Shown: one piece after another, positions 52,711 through 59,355 of the stretch
Position numbering within the stretch: the stretch's first letter is position 1
Layout of the letters: every line of letters starts with the position of its first letter
Assembly (NCBI GenBank): GCA_031280615.1
Contig: JAITGO010000015.1
Location: 1-59,355 of the forward strand
Length of the DNA: 59,355 nucleotides
From: Desulfobulbus sp.
GTDB taxonomy: Bacteria; Desulfobacterota; Desulfobulbia; Desulfobulbales; Desulfobulbaceae
Reading direction: 5' to 3'
Notes under the pieces: generated by a model
The model's input: only the letters and a program-made list of their open reading frames with translations
The model's database searches: none
What the model was told of the DNA's origin: nothing
Made by a program: the position numbers and the translations under genes

Positions 52711-53823
52711 TTACCTAATTTCCGGAAAATGGGCGCAAAGGGCTGCCACCAGCTGGCGATGGCCGGCAGGAAAGGGATAGTCGCCGAGGCGCTCCAGGGA
52801 TGCCCAGGCAAAGTGGCTGGCGGCGGTCAGAACGGGTTCCGGGGCTGTGGGGGGCAGGCGGGCGAGAAAAGCGTGGAGGGTGACGCGGTAGCGGGTGTAA
52901 TGGTGGATGACCGTGGTGAATGCGGTCAGTTCGCCTAGTACCCAACCGGTTTCTTCGCGGATTTCGCGCCGGGCGGCCTGCTCGGGAGATTCTTTCGCTT
53001 CGAGCCGGCCACCGGGGAATTCCCACAGGTTACCCCAGATATCGTCGGGCAATCGCTGCTGAATGTAAAATGCATCGCCCTTGCGAAGAATACCGCAAGC
53101 CATGGCGATATCGATTTTTTTCTGCTTGCCTGTGGGGACGGGCCGGAACTCGACGGTGTCGACCCGATGGGCCTGGCAGAACGGCTGGATCGGGCAGGCG
53201 GGACAGTCCGGATTTCTTGGGGTACAGACCAGGGCTCCCAGTTCCATCAGCGCCTGGTTGTGAATCCGGGGGTGGTCCCGGTCAAGCAAGGTCTCGGCCA
53301 TGGCGGCCAGTTGTTTTTGGGTTGCGCTCTGCTTGAGAGGACGGCCGATATCGGCCAGCCGGGCAAAAAGCCGCTCGACATTGGCATCGAGGAGGGGATG
53401 GGGCTGATTGAAGGCGGTTGACAGGATGGCCGCGGCGGTGTAGGGGCCGATGCCGGGAAGGGCCAGCAGGCGCTGGCGGTCGGCAGGTATCCCGGATTCG
53501 CCGGATGCGATCAGTTGTTGCGCGGCACGGTGGAGGTTGCGCGCCCGACTGTAATAGCCCAGTCCCTCCCATGCCTTGAGAATGGCCTGTTCCGGAGCGG
53601 CGGCCACTGCGGCCAGATCGGGAAATCGTGCGAGCCATCGCAGGAAATACTGAACAACCCGATCCATCTGGGTTTGCTGGCCCATGATCTCCGCAATCCA
53701 AACCTGGTAGGGATCGTAGGTCTGCCGCCAGGGCAGGGGGCGCTGGTGGGCCGTGAACCAATCGTGCAACCGCCGTTGCAGTTCATGTATTTCCGCGGGA
53801 TTTTCCTTGTCAGCCATATTCAT
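52711..53823 (-). CDS. mutY: A/G-specific adenine glycosylase
   Basis: Base-excision repair enzyme that removes adenine opposite 8-oxoguanine. The 370 residues have the catalytic HhH-GPD domain (TYDPYQVWIAEIMGQQTQMD, ALPGIGPYTAAAIL), the 4Fe-4S loop CTPRNPDCPACPIQPFC (C-x6-C-x2-C-x5-C) and a C-terminal NUDIX-like domain (GGRLEAKESPEQAARREIRE) for 8-oxoG recognition. The start at 53823 is chosen; 53817 is an alternative two codons in. No operon partner is evident. Confidence 0.95.
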   Translation of the reverse strand: MNMADKENPAEIHELQRRLHDWFTAHQRPLPWRQTYDPYQVWIAEIMGQQTQMDRVVQYFLRWLARFPDLAAVAAAPEQAILKAWEGLGYYSRARNLHRAAQQLIASGESGIPADRQRLLALPGIGPYTAAAILSTAFNQPHPLLDANVERLFARLADIGRPLKQSATQKQLAAMAETLLDRDHPRIHNQALMELGALVCTPRNPDCPACPIQPFCQAHRVDTVEFRPVPTGKQKKIDIAMACGILRKGDAFYIQQRLPDDIWGNLWEFPGGRLEAKESPEQAARREIREETGWVLGELTAFTTVIHHYTRYRVTLHAFLARLPPTAPEPVLTAASHFAWASLERLGDYPFPAGHRQLVAALCAHFPEIR

Positions 53824-53887
53824 GCGCTTATTCTTATACAATATGTTTTTTTCACCGGCAAACAGGGCTGAACAGTAAGGCATCATA

Positions 53888-55018
53888 ATGCACCGCGCCA
53901 CTCGTATTCTGGTTATCATTCTTCTTCTGGTTCTGGCCAGGGCCGTTGCTCCGCCCGCTGCCTGGGCGCTTGCCCCGGAAGAGGTGGCGGTTGTCGTCAA
54001 CACGGAAGTCGGCGACAGCCTGGAATTGGCTAAATATTACATGCAGCGGCGCCGGATTCCGGACGACCATTTGATCCGCCTCAGGGTTGCAGCCAACGAG
54101 CGCTGCTCGCGGCACGAATACGACAAGCGGATCAAGGAGCCGGTACGCCAAGCCCTGGCGAAGCTCGACCCGGAGCGGCGCATTCGCTGTTTGGTGGTGA
54201 TGTATGGTGTGCCCCTGGCTGTTTTGCCGATCCCGGCCAAACAGGAGGACGAGCCGCAAACCCGGGACGACAGAGGCGAAACCGCAGCTGCGGTCGATTC
54301 CGAACTCGCCCTGGTCCTGGTCGACGACTATCCCCTGGCCGGCTGGCTGCCCAACCCGTATTTCATCGGATTCGGCGGTAGATCCACCCAGCTGGCGCGG
54401 GATTCGGTGTTGATCGTGGGCCGCTTGGACGGACCCGATCCGGCGACGGTCCGACGGATCATCGACGACACCCTGTATGCCGAACAGAAAGGACTGCGCG
54501 GCCGGACCTATTTCGATGCCCGGTGGCCCAAACCGGCCGCCACCAAGCTTGACGGCTACGCCATGTACGACGCCTCGATCCATGCGGCGGCGGCAGGCGT
54601 CCGCGCCAGCGGCCGGATGGAGGTGCGGCTTGACGACAAGGAGCAATTGTTCCAGCCCGGCGACTGTCCCAAGGCCGCGCTCTATTGCGGTTGGTACAGC
54701 CTGTCGCGCTATGTCGATGCCTTTGACTGGGTGCGGGGTGCCATCGGCTATCATATCGCCAGCGGCGAGTGCGCGACGCTCAAGGGAAAAGATTCGCAGG
54801 CCTGGTGCAAGCGCATGTTGGAAGAAGGCGCGGCCGCGACCATCGGCCCGGTGAACGAACCCTATGTCCAGGCCTTTCCTTTGCCGGAGCTGTTTTTCAC
54901 CAAGCTGGTCGAGGGCTACCTCAGCCTGGGCGAGACCTATCTGGTCAGTCTGCCATTCCTCTCCTGGCAGATGGTCCTGATCGGCGATCCCCTGTATCAG
55001 CCGTTTTCGCCGCGCTGA
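53888..55018 (+). CDS. TIGR03790-family exported protein
   Basis: A 376-residue protein with a signal peptide (IILLLVLARAVAPPAAWA). Conserved-looking segments are EEVAVVVNTEVGDSLELAKY, IRCLVVMYGVPLAV, and DPLYQPFSP at the C-terminus. This matches the TIGR03790 family, of unknown function. It is divergent from mutY. Confidence 0.75.
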   Translation: MHRATRILVIILLLVLARAVAPPAAWALAPEEVAVVVNTEVGDSLELAKYYMQRRRIPDDHLIRLRVAANERCSRHEYDKRIKEPVRQALAKLDPERRIRCLVVMYGVPLAVLPIPAKQEDEPQTRDDRGETAAAVDSELALVLVDDYPLAGWLPNPYFIGFGGRSTQLARDSVLIVGRLDGPDPATVRRIIDDTLYAEQKGLRGRTYFDARWPKPAATKLDGYAMYDASIHAAAAGVRASGRMEVRLDDKEQLFQPGDCPKAALYCGWYSLSRYVDAFDWVRGAIGYHIASGECATLKGKDSQAWCKRMLEEGAAATIGPVNEPYVQAFPLPELFFTKLVEGYLSLGETYLVSLPFLSWQMVLIGDPLYQPFSPR

Positions 55019-55129
55019 GTTTCCTGTCTTTTTTGTCCGGCCACGCCGATCTCCGGCCGGATTCCCCTTTGCAAACAGGGCGGGTGTGGTAGAAGGGAGC
55101 TTTTGGTTTTTCAATCCACCCCGGCCACG

Positions 55130-56359
55130 ATGAACACGCACCCGATCCGCCAATTTTTCACACCGCGCATGCTGGTCGCCTTTTTGATGGGCTTTGCCTG
55201 CGGCATGCCGCTGTTGCTGACCTCCACCCTGCTCCAGGCCTGGATGACCGACCAGGGGGTCGATCTGGCCACGATCGGTTTCTTCTCCCTGGTGGGATTG
55301 CCCTATACCGTCAAATTTCTGTGGGCGCCGATCTTCGACCGATTTACCTTGCCGTTTCTGGGGCGTCGGCGAGGCTGGCTGCTGGTGATGCAGGTACTGC
55401 TGATTTTCGCCCTCATGGGGCTGGGCATGACCGATCCCGGCCAGACCCCGTGGCTGGTGGCTGTGGCCGCCTTCTTCGTCACCCTGTTTTCCGCCTCCCA
55501 GGATACCGTGGTCGATGCCTATCGGCGGGAAGATCTGAGCGACAATCAACTGGGACTGGGTAGTTCCCTTTATGTCAACGGATACCGGTTGGGCATGCTG
55601 CTGGCTGGCAGCGGTGGCCTGATTCTGGCCGATCATCTCGCTTTCGACCGCGTGTATCTGCTGATGGCGGCCACGCTCCTGCTGGGCATCGCCACCACCT
55701 TGCTGTGCCGGGAACCCCCGCTGACCAGGGGCACTCCCTGCACCTTCCGGGAGGCGGTGGTCGAGCCCTTTGTCGAGTATTTCAGCCGCGACCGGGCATT
55801 GTGGCTGTTACTCTTCATCCTGCTGTACAAAATCGGCGACCAGATGGCCTCGACACTGACGACCCCCTTCTATTTGTCCCTGGGGTTCAGTAAGACCCAG
55901 ATCGGGGTGGTGGCCAAGCTGTTCGGCTTCTGGTCGGCTTTGGCCGGCGGTCTGCTGGGGGGGATCATCCTGCTCCGCATCGGCATAATCCGCAGTCTGT
56001 GGCTTTTCGGCATCCTCCAGGCGCTCACCATTCCCAGCTTTTCGGTGCTGGCCCTGATCGGCAATTCGATGCCCGGACTGATCACCGCCATTGTCCTGGA
56101 ACAGCTGACCAGCGGCATGGGCACCAGCGCCTATGCCGCCTACATGGCCTCCCTGACCAACAAGCGATTCACTGCCACCCAGTATGCCTTGCTTTCCAGT
56201 TGCATGGGGATTCCCAGGGTGATCGTGGCCGCGCCGGCTGGTTTGCTGGCGGAGTTGACCGGTTGGCCGTTGTTTTTTCTCGGCTGCACCCTGGCGGCGA
56301 TTCCCGGCCTGCTGCTGCTGCCACTGGTGGCCAGGCAATACCGGCAGGACACGCAATAA
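55130..56359 (+). CDS. ampG: MFS transporter, AmpG-like muropeptide permease
   Basis: A 409-residue transporter with about 12 hydrophobic segments. The AmpG-type blocks are LVAFLMGFACGMPLLLTSTL, VGLPYTVKFLWAPIFDRFTL, FSASQDTVVDAYRRE, YKIGDQMASTLTTPF and SSCMGIPRVIVAAPAGLLAE. It probably imports anhydromuropeptides for cell-wall recycling. The start is placed at 55130; the ribosome site is weak. It is followed by cysS after about 80 bases. Confidence 0.88.
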   Translation: MNTHPIRQFFTPRMLVAFLMGFACGMPLLLTSTLLQAWMTDQGVDLATIGFFSLVGLPYTVKFLWAPIFDRFTLPFLGRRRGWLLVMQVLLIFALMGLGMTDPGQTPWLVAVAAFFVTLFSASQDTVVDAYRREDLSDNQLGLGSSLYVNGYRLGMLLAGSGGLILADHLAFDRVYLLMAATLLLGIATTLLCREPPLTRGTPCTFREAVVEPFVEYFSRDRALWLLLFILLYKIGDQMASTLTTPFYLSLGFSKTQIGVVAKLFGFWSALAGGLLGGIILLRIGIIRSLWLFGILQALTIPSFSVLALIGNSMPGLITAIVLEQLTSGMGTSAYAAYMASLTNKRFTATQYALLSSCMGIPRVIVAAPAGLLAELTGWPLFFLGCTLAAIPGLLLLPLVARQYRQDTQ

Positions 56360-56438
56360 CATTTTGAGTTCTCACCCGGTTGTAGTACATTGTTCGATCA
56401 TCCCATCAACTTGTCCCGACCATTCCGCCGAAATTCAG

Positions 56439-57902
56439 ATGCCGCTCACAATATACAATACCCTGACCCGTAAGAAGGAGCCGCTGCAACCCCTTGAAGA
56501 GGGGCACGTCAAACTGTACGTCTGCGGCATCACCTCCTACGATTACTGCCACGTCGGCCATGCTCGCTCGTCCCTGGTGTTCGATATGGTGGTCCGCTAT
56601 TTGCGCCATCGTGGCTACAGGGTGACCTTTGTTCGTAATTTTACCGATATCGATGATAAAATCATCAGGCGGGCCGGCGAGCAGGGGATCGAGAGCGCCT
56701 TGCTGGCCCAGAAATTCATCGAGGAATTCTATACCGACATGGATGCCCTCGGCACGCTCAGGCCCGACATTGAACCCAGGGCCACCGAGCACGTGGCGGA
56801 AATGATCGGCCTGATCGGCGAATTGATCGACAAGGGCATGGCCTATCCGGCCGACGGCGACGTGTACTACCGGGTGGAGAAATTCGCCGGCTATGGACAG
56901 CTCTCAGGCCGCGGCCTGGCCGACATGCAGGCCGGAGCGCGGGTGGAAGTCAACGAGAAGAAAGAGCATCCCATGGATTTCGTGTTGTGGAAGGGCGCCA
57001 AGCCCGGCGAACCGAAATGGTCCAGCCCCTGGGGCGAAGGGCGGCCGGGATGGCATATCGAATGTTCGGCCATGAGCCGCAAGTACCTGGGCGACACCTT
57101 CGATATCCACGGCGGCGGCAAGGATTTGGTCTTCCCTCATCACGAAAACGAGATCGCCCAGAGCTGCGGCGCCTCGGGCAAGCCCTTTGCCAAGCTGTGG
57201 ATGCACCACGGATTCGTCACGATCAAGGACGAGAAAATGTCCAAATCGCTGGGGAATTTTTTGACCATTCGCGACGTGCTCAAGACCTACGAACCGGAAG
57301 TGCTGCGGCTGTTTATTTTTTCCACCCATTACCGCAACCCGCTCGATTTCACCGAGACCGCCCTGCAGGATGCCCGCTCCGGCCTGGAACGGATGTACGA
57401 ATGTCTGGCCCAGATCGACGCCCTGCCCGCTGGCGAGTCCGGTGCATCCGGCCGTATCGCCGCTGCGGACCGGCAAGGTTTGGAGTCGCTGGAAAAGCGG
57501 TTTGACCAGGCCATGAACAACGATTTCAATACCGCCCAAGCCCTAGCCCACCTCTTCGATGCTGTCAAGACGCTGAACAAACAGCTGCGCACCTTGCCGG
57601 AACGGCCGGCGGAACAGGACGTTCGGATCCTGCGCGACGCGGCGGCGGCCTTCCGCGAGCTGGCCGGAGTACTCGGGCTGGTGCGCCGCGACCCCGCAGC
57701 GGTAGTTGCCGCCGCCAAGGCCAAGGTTCTGGCCGGACTCGATCTGAGCGAAGCGGAAATTATCGAACTCATCGCCCAGCGGAACCAGGCCCGGGCGGTC
57801 AAGGATTGGGCGACTTCCGATCAAGTACGGGATCGTCTGTTGGCGCATGGAATTGTTCTGAAGGACAGTCCGGACGGGACGCGTTGGGAAGTCGGGAAGT
57901 AG
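56439..57902 (+). CDS. cysS: Cysteinyl-tRNA synthetase
   Basis: Class I aminoacyl-tRNA synthetase of 487 residues. The HIGH-type motif reads HVGHARSSLVFD, preceded by the zinc cysteine in YVCGITSYDYCHVG, and the KMSKS loop is DEKMSKSLGNFLT. Zn ligands also include HIECSAMS and HHENEIAQS. The N-terminal MPLTIYNTLTRKKEPL gives the start. C-terminal DALR-type region starts near residue 370. It is 43 bases before the MEMO-family gene. Confidence 0.97.
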   Translation: MPLTIYNTLTRKKEPLQPLEEGHVKLYVCGITSYDYCHVGHARSSLVFDMVVRYLRHRGYRVTFVRNFTDIDDKIIRRAGEQGIESALLAQKFIEEFYTDMDALGTLRPDIEPRATEHVAEMIGLIGELIDKGMAYPADGDVYYRVEKFAGYGQLSGRGLADMQAGARVEVNEKKEHPMDFVLWKGAKPGEPKWSSPWGEGRPGWHIECSAMSRKYLGDTFDIHGGGKDLVFPHHENEIAQSCGASGKPFAKLWMHHGFVTIKDEKMSKSLGNFLTIRDVLKTYEPEVLRLFIFSTHYRNPLDFTETALQDARSGLERMYECLAQIDALPAGESGASGRIAAADRQGLESLEKRFDQAMNNDFNTAQALAHLFDAVKTLNKQLRTLPERPAEQDVRILRDAAAAFRELAGVLGLVRRDPAAVVAAAKAKVLAGLDLSEAEIIELIAQRNQARAVKDWATSDQVRDRLLAHGIVLKDSPDGTRWEVGK

Positions 57903-57945
57903 CAAAGAATTTTTGTGGAATCTCCATGAGGACAGGGGGACAAAC

Positions 57946-58752
57946 ATGACGCGCTTGCCGGCAGTGGCTGACCGCTTTTATCCCGGAGATCCCGAACATC
58001 TGCGCTCTGCCATGAAAATGCTGGTGCCGGCCGTGCCGGAGACGGAGAAGCAGCAGGCCCAGGGAGTGGTCATGCCCCACGCGGGCTACATTTATTCCGG
58101 GGCAACCGCTGGCAACACCATCAGCCGGGTGCGGGTGCCGGAGACGGTTCTGGTTCTGGGACCCAATCACCATGGCCGGGGGGCCGCGTTGGCGCTGGGC
58201 ACCGACGATTGGCAAATGCCGATGGGAACGGTGTCGGTCGATAGGCAGCTGGCCACGACCATCCTTCGACATGCTCCCCGGATCGTCGAGGATTCGGAGG
58301 CCCATGTACCCGAGCATTCGCTTGAGGTACAGGTACCTTTCCTGCAACAGGTTCAGCCAAAGTTACGCCTCGTTCCCCTGATGGTTGCGCAGGTGTCCTA
58401 CGAAATTTGCCAGTCCGTGGCAAGGGGGCTGGCCGCGGCCATTCGGGAGTTCGGCAAGCCGGTTTTGATCGTGGCCTCGACCGACATGAGCCACTACGAG
58501 TCGAGGCCGCAGGCTGCCAAGAAAGACCGGATGGCAATCGAACGTATCCTGGCCCTTGACCCGCAAGGCCTGTACGCGACCGTCCTCGGCAGCGGGATTT
58601 CGATGTGCGGTGTGATTCCCACCGCCCTGGCGCTGCTGGTTGAGCTGGAGCTGGGCGCCACTCGTGCCGAATTGGTTCAATACACCGATTCCGGCGAGGC
58701 CAGCGGAGACATCCGCCAGGTGGTCGGCTATGCCGGCTTGATTATATCCTGA
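57946..58752 (+). CDS. MEMO1 family protein (AmmeMemoRadiSam system B-type)
   Basis: A 268-residue protein with LPAVADRFYPGDPEHLRSAM at the N-terminus and the family core VVMPHAGYIYSGATAGNTIS, LVLGPNHHGRGAALALGTDD, HSLEVQVPFLQ and ASTDMSHYES. The histidines and aspartate recall class III extradiol dioxygenases, though MEMO function in bacteria is not settled. Radical SAM and AMMECR1 partners, usual in the same system, are not in the window. AGGGGGA precedes the ATG. Confidence 0.9.
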   Translation: MTRLPAVADRFYPGDPEHLRSAMKMLVPAVPETEKQQAQGVVMPHAGYIYSGATAGNTISRVRVPETVLVLGPNHHGRGAALALGTDDWQMPMGTVSVDRQLATTILRHAPRIVEDSEAHVPEHSLEVQVPFLQQVQPKLRLVPLMVAQVSYEICQSVARGLAAAIREFGKPVLIVASTDMSHYESRPQAAKKDRMAIERILALDPQGLYATVLGSGISMCGVIPTALALLVELELGATRAELVQYTDSGEASGDIRQVVGYAGLIIS

Positions 58753-58820
58753 CCAGATCGCGCGTTTTCGGCATCGTTACACGGTTTTTGCGACAGGAAA
58801 AATGTCCGTGCAGAAAATAC

Positions 58821-58848
58821 TTGATTTTCTTCGTGGTTTGTTTGTATT
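58821..58848 (+). promoter_or_regulatory. Putative promoter of tRNA-Val
   Basis: TTGATT (58821-58826), a 16-base spacer and TGTATT (58843-58848), with the tRNA starting 15 bases later. Confidence 0.5.
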
Positions 58849-58863
58849 TTTGCGATCTCTTCA

Positions 58864-58938
58864 GGGCGATTAACTCAGCGGGAGAGTGCCACCTTCACAC
58901 GGTGGAAGTCACAGGTTCAAATCCTGTATCGCCCACCA
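58864..58938 (+). tRNA. tRNA-Val (CAC)
   Basis: Cloverleaf: acceptor GGGCGAT/ATCGCCC, D arm ACTC/GAGT, anticodon stem CCACC/GGTGG with loop TTCACAC (anticodon CAC), T arm ACAGG/CCTGT with loop TTCAAAT, and encoded ACCA. The CAC anticodon reads GTG valine codons. An integrase-like remnant begins 16 bases after its 3' end. Confidence 0.95.
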
Positions 58939-58954
58939 GTAAACATCCGGTATT

Positions 58955-59160
58955 TCAATCGGTTATCTTCTTTGGCCTGGTCTCATTCGGTATCACAGAA
59001 GTATCGCAGAATCGGGTTGCCTCGTAAAGCCTTTGAATCTCTTCCTTGGAAACTTGGAAGTAGCGTTCAAAGGCTTTATTCGTTGTATGCATCGTCGCAC
59101 GTCTAATCTGCTCCGGTGTTGCAAATTCTCTCAAACCGATCTTGATCCTGCCCGTATTGG
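58955..59160 (-). pseudogene. C-terminal remnant of a phage-type integrase (probable)
   Basis: On the minus strand a frame with stop at 58957-58955 reads FATPEQIRRATMHTTNKAFE and then RYFQVSKEEIQRLYEATRF, resembling the catalytic-tail region of tyrosine recombinases. The upstream part is missing and runs into transposase fragments. It sits against the 3' end of the tRNA-Val gene, a common attachment site. No full-length gene or catalytic box I and II is visible, so identification is tentative. Confidence 0.5.
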
Positions 59161-59172
59161 GAGGACATCCGG

Positions 59173-59271
59173 TTAAGCTGCTTTGCTAGCTTCAAAGGTC
59201 ATAGGACTGATACGGCCATTCGCACTATGGCGGCGAATGAGGTCGGTCGTCAATAAAGGACACCAAATGAG
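59173..59271 (-). mobile_element. IS3-family transposase C-terminal fragment
   Basis: A minus-strand frame ending at TAA (59175-59173) reads TDLIRRHSANGRISPMTFEA before SKAA. The RRHS...SP-F pattern is the end of IS3-family OrfB (DDE) transposases. It is only about 33 codons and is followed upstream by another fragment in the same frame. Confidence 0.6.
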
Positions 59272-59355
59272 TCATGCGGGCAGTAGCTGTTCATAATATC
59301 GACGGTCAAAGGCAGCGGGGGAAAGGTAGCCGAGTTGTTCTTGTCGTCGCTGGCG
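59272..59355 (-). mobile_element. Second IS3-family transposase C-terminal end (partial)
   Basis: A minus-strand frame enters from beyond the window edge and ends at TGA (59274-59272). It reads RQRRQEQLGYLSPAAFDRRY before YEQLLPA, the typical GYLSPAxF tail of IS3-family OrfB. It may be part of a complete element to the right. Two adjoining OrfB tails in one direction imply two different IS copies or a nested insertion. Confidence 0.75.

Noticed and set aside
1..59355. CRISPR arrays or restriction/defence genes
   Set aside because: No regularly spaced direct repeats and no cas, restriction or toxin-antitoxin motif were seen.

Overview
The window is about 59 kb of GC-rich, densely coded bacterial chromosome. 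It encodes a Gram-negative envelope (waaA for LPS), type IV pilus and competence functions, LeuA of the long type, a SulP carrier, and selenocysteine machinery (selA plus a tRNA-Sec gene). This mix, with sigma-54/PAS, GAF-ANTAR and PilZ regulators, suggests a sulfate-reducing-type deltaproteobacterium (Desulfobacterota, probably Desulfobulbales). That assignment is inference from gene content, because no rRNA gene lies inside the window.

Layout. 1-450: leftward promoter and leader of an rRNA operon whose genes lie beyond the left edge. 451-5286: selA, a TPR protein and a PilT-type ATPase. 5308-9736 (minus): PilZ protein, comEC, waaA. 10031-12514: Lrp/AsnC regulator, fold-III PLP decarboxylase (LysA-like), rsmE, convergent with murJ. 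14392-16967: EF-G-like GTPase and mogA, closed by a terminator. 17216-20995: selenium-related locus. A promoter, tRNA-Sec (selC), a TusA-like protein, a DsrE-like protein, a TusA-OsmC fusion and a MetE-like methyltransferase run on the minus strand and meet a LysR gene tail to tail. The methyltransferase frame has one in-frame TGA followed by a bSECIS-like hairpin and is read here as a selenoprotein.

21063-29606: purM, a DUF2065 protein, corA, an HtrA-like protease, an SH3 protein, a CNNM/CBS protein, pepA and fbp. 29640-32061: leucine operon start with a complete attenuator (leader peptide, protector, antiterminator, terminator), then leuA and a CreA-like protein. 32104-33304: AhpD-like protein and a TetR regulator sharing an operator motif. 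33483-41623: UspA, SulP with an unusual insertion, an acyl-CoA ligase, an LTA-synthase-like sulfatase and a KaiC-like/HTH/cupin regulator. 41681-44537 (minus): winged-helix protein, GAF-ANTAR antiterminator, then a glutamate-synthase-like gene behind a leader with an ANTAR-type hairpin and a terminator.

44863-58752: M18 aminopeptidase, SprA-type putative metalloprotease, DUF533 and AIM24-like proteins, a SET-domain protein coupled to a second PLP decarboxylase, a sigma-54 activator, mutY, a TIGR03790-type protein, an AmpG-type transporter, cysS and a MEMO-family protein. 58864-59355: tRNA-Val(CAC) followed by an integrase-like remnant and fragments of IS3-family transposases, probably the edge of an integrated element.

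The strongest candidates for undescribed biology are the selC-headed operon with its putative Sec-containing MetE-like protein, and the ANTAR-controlled glutamate-synthase-like leader.
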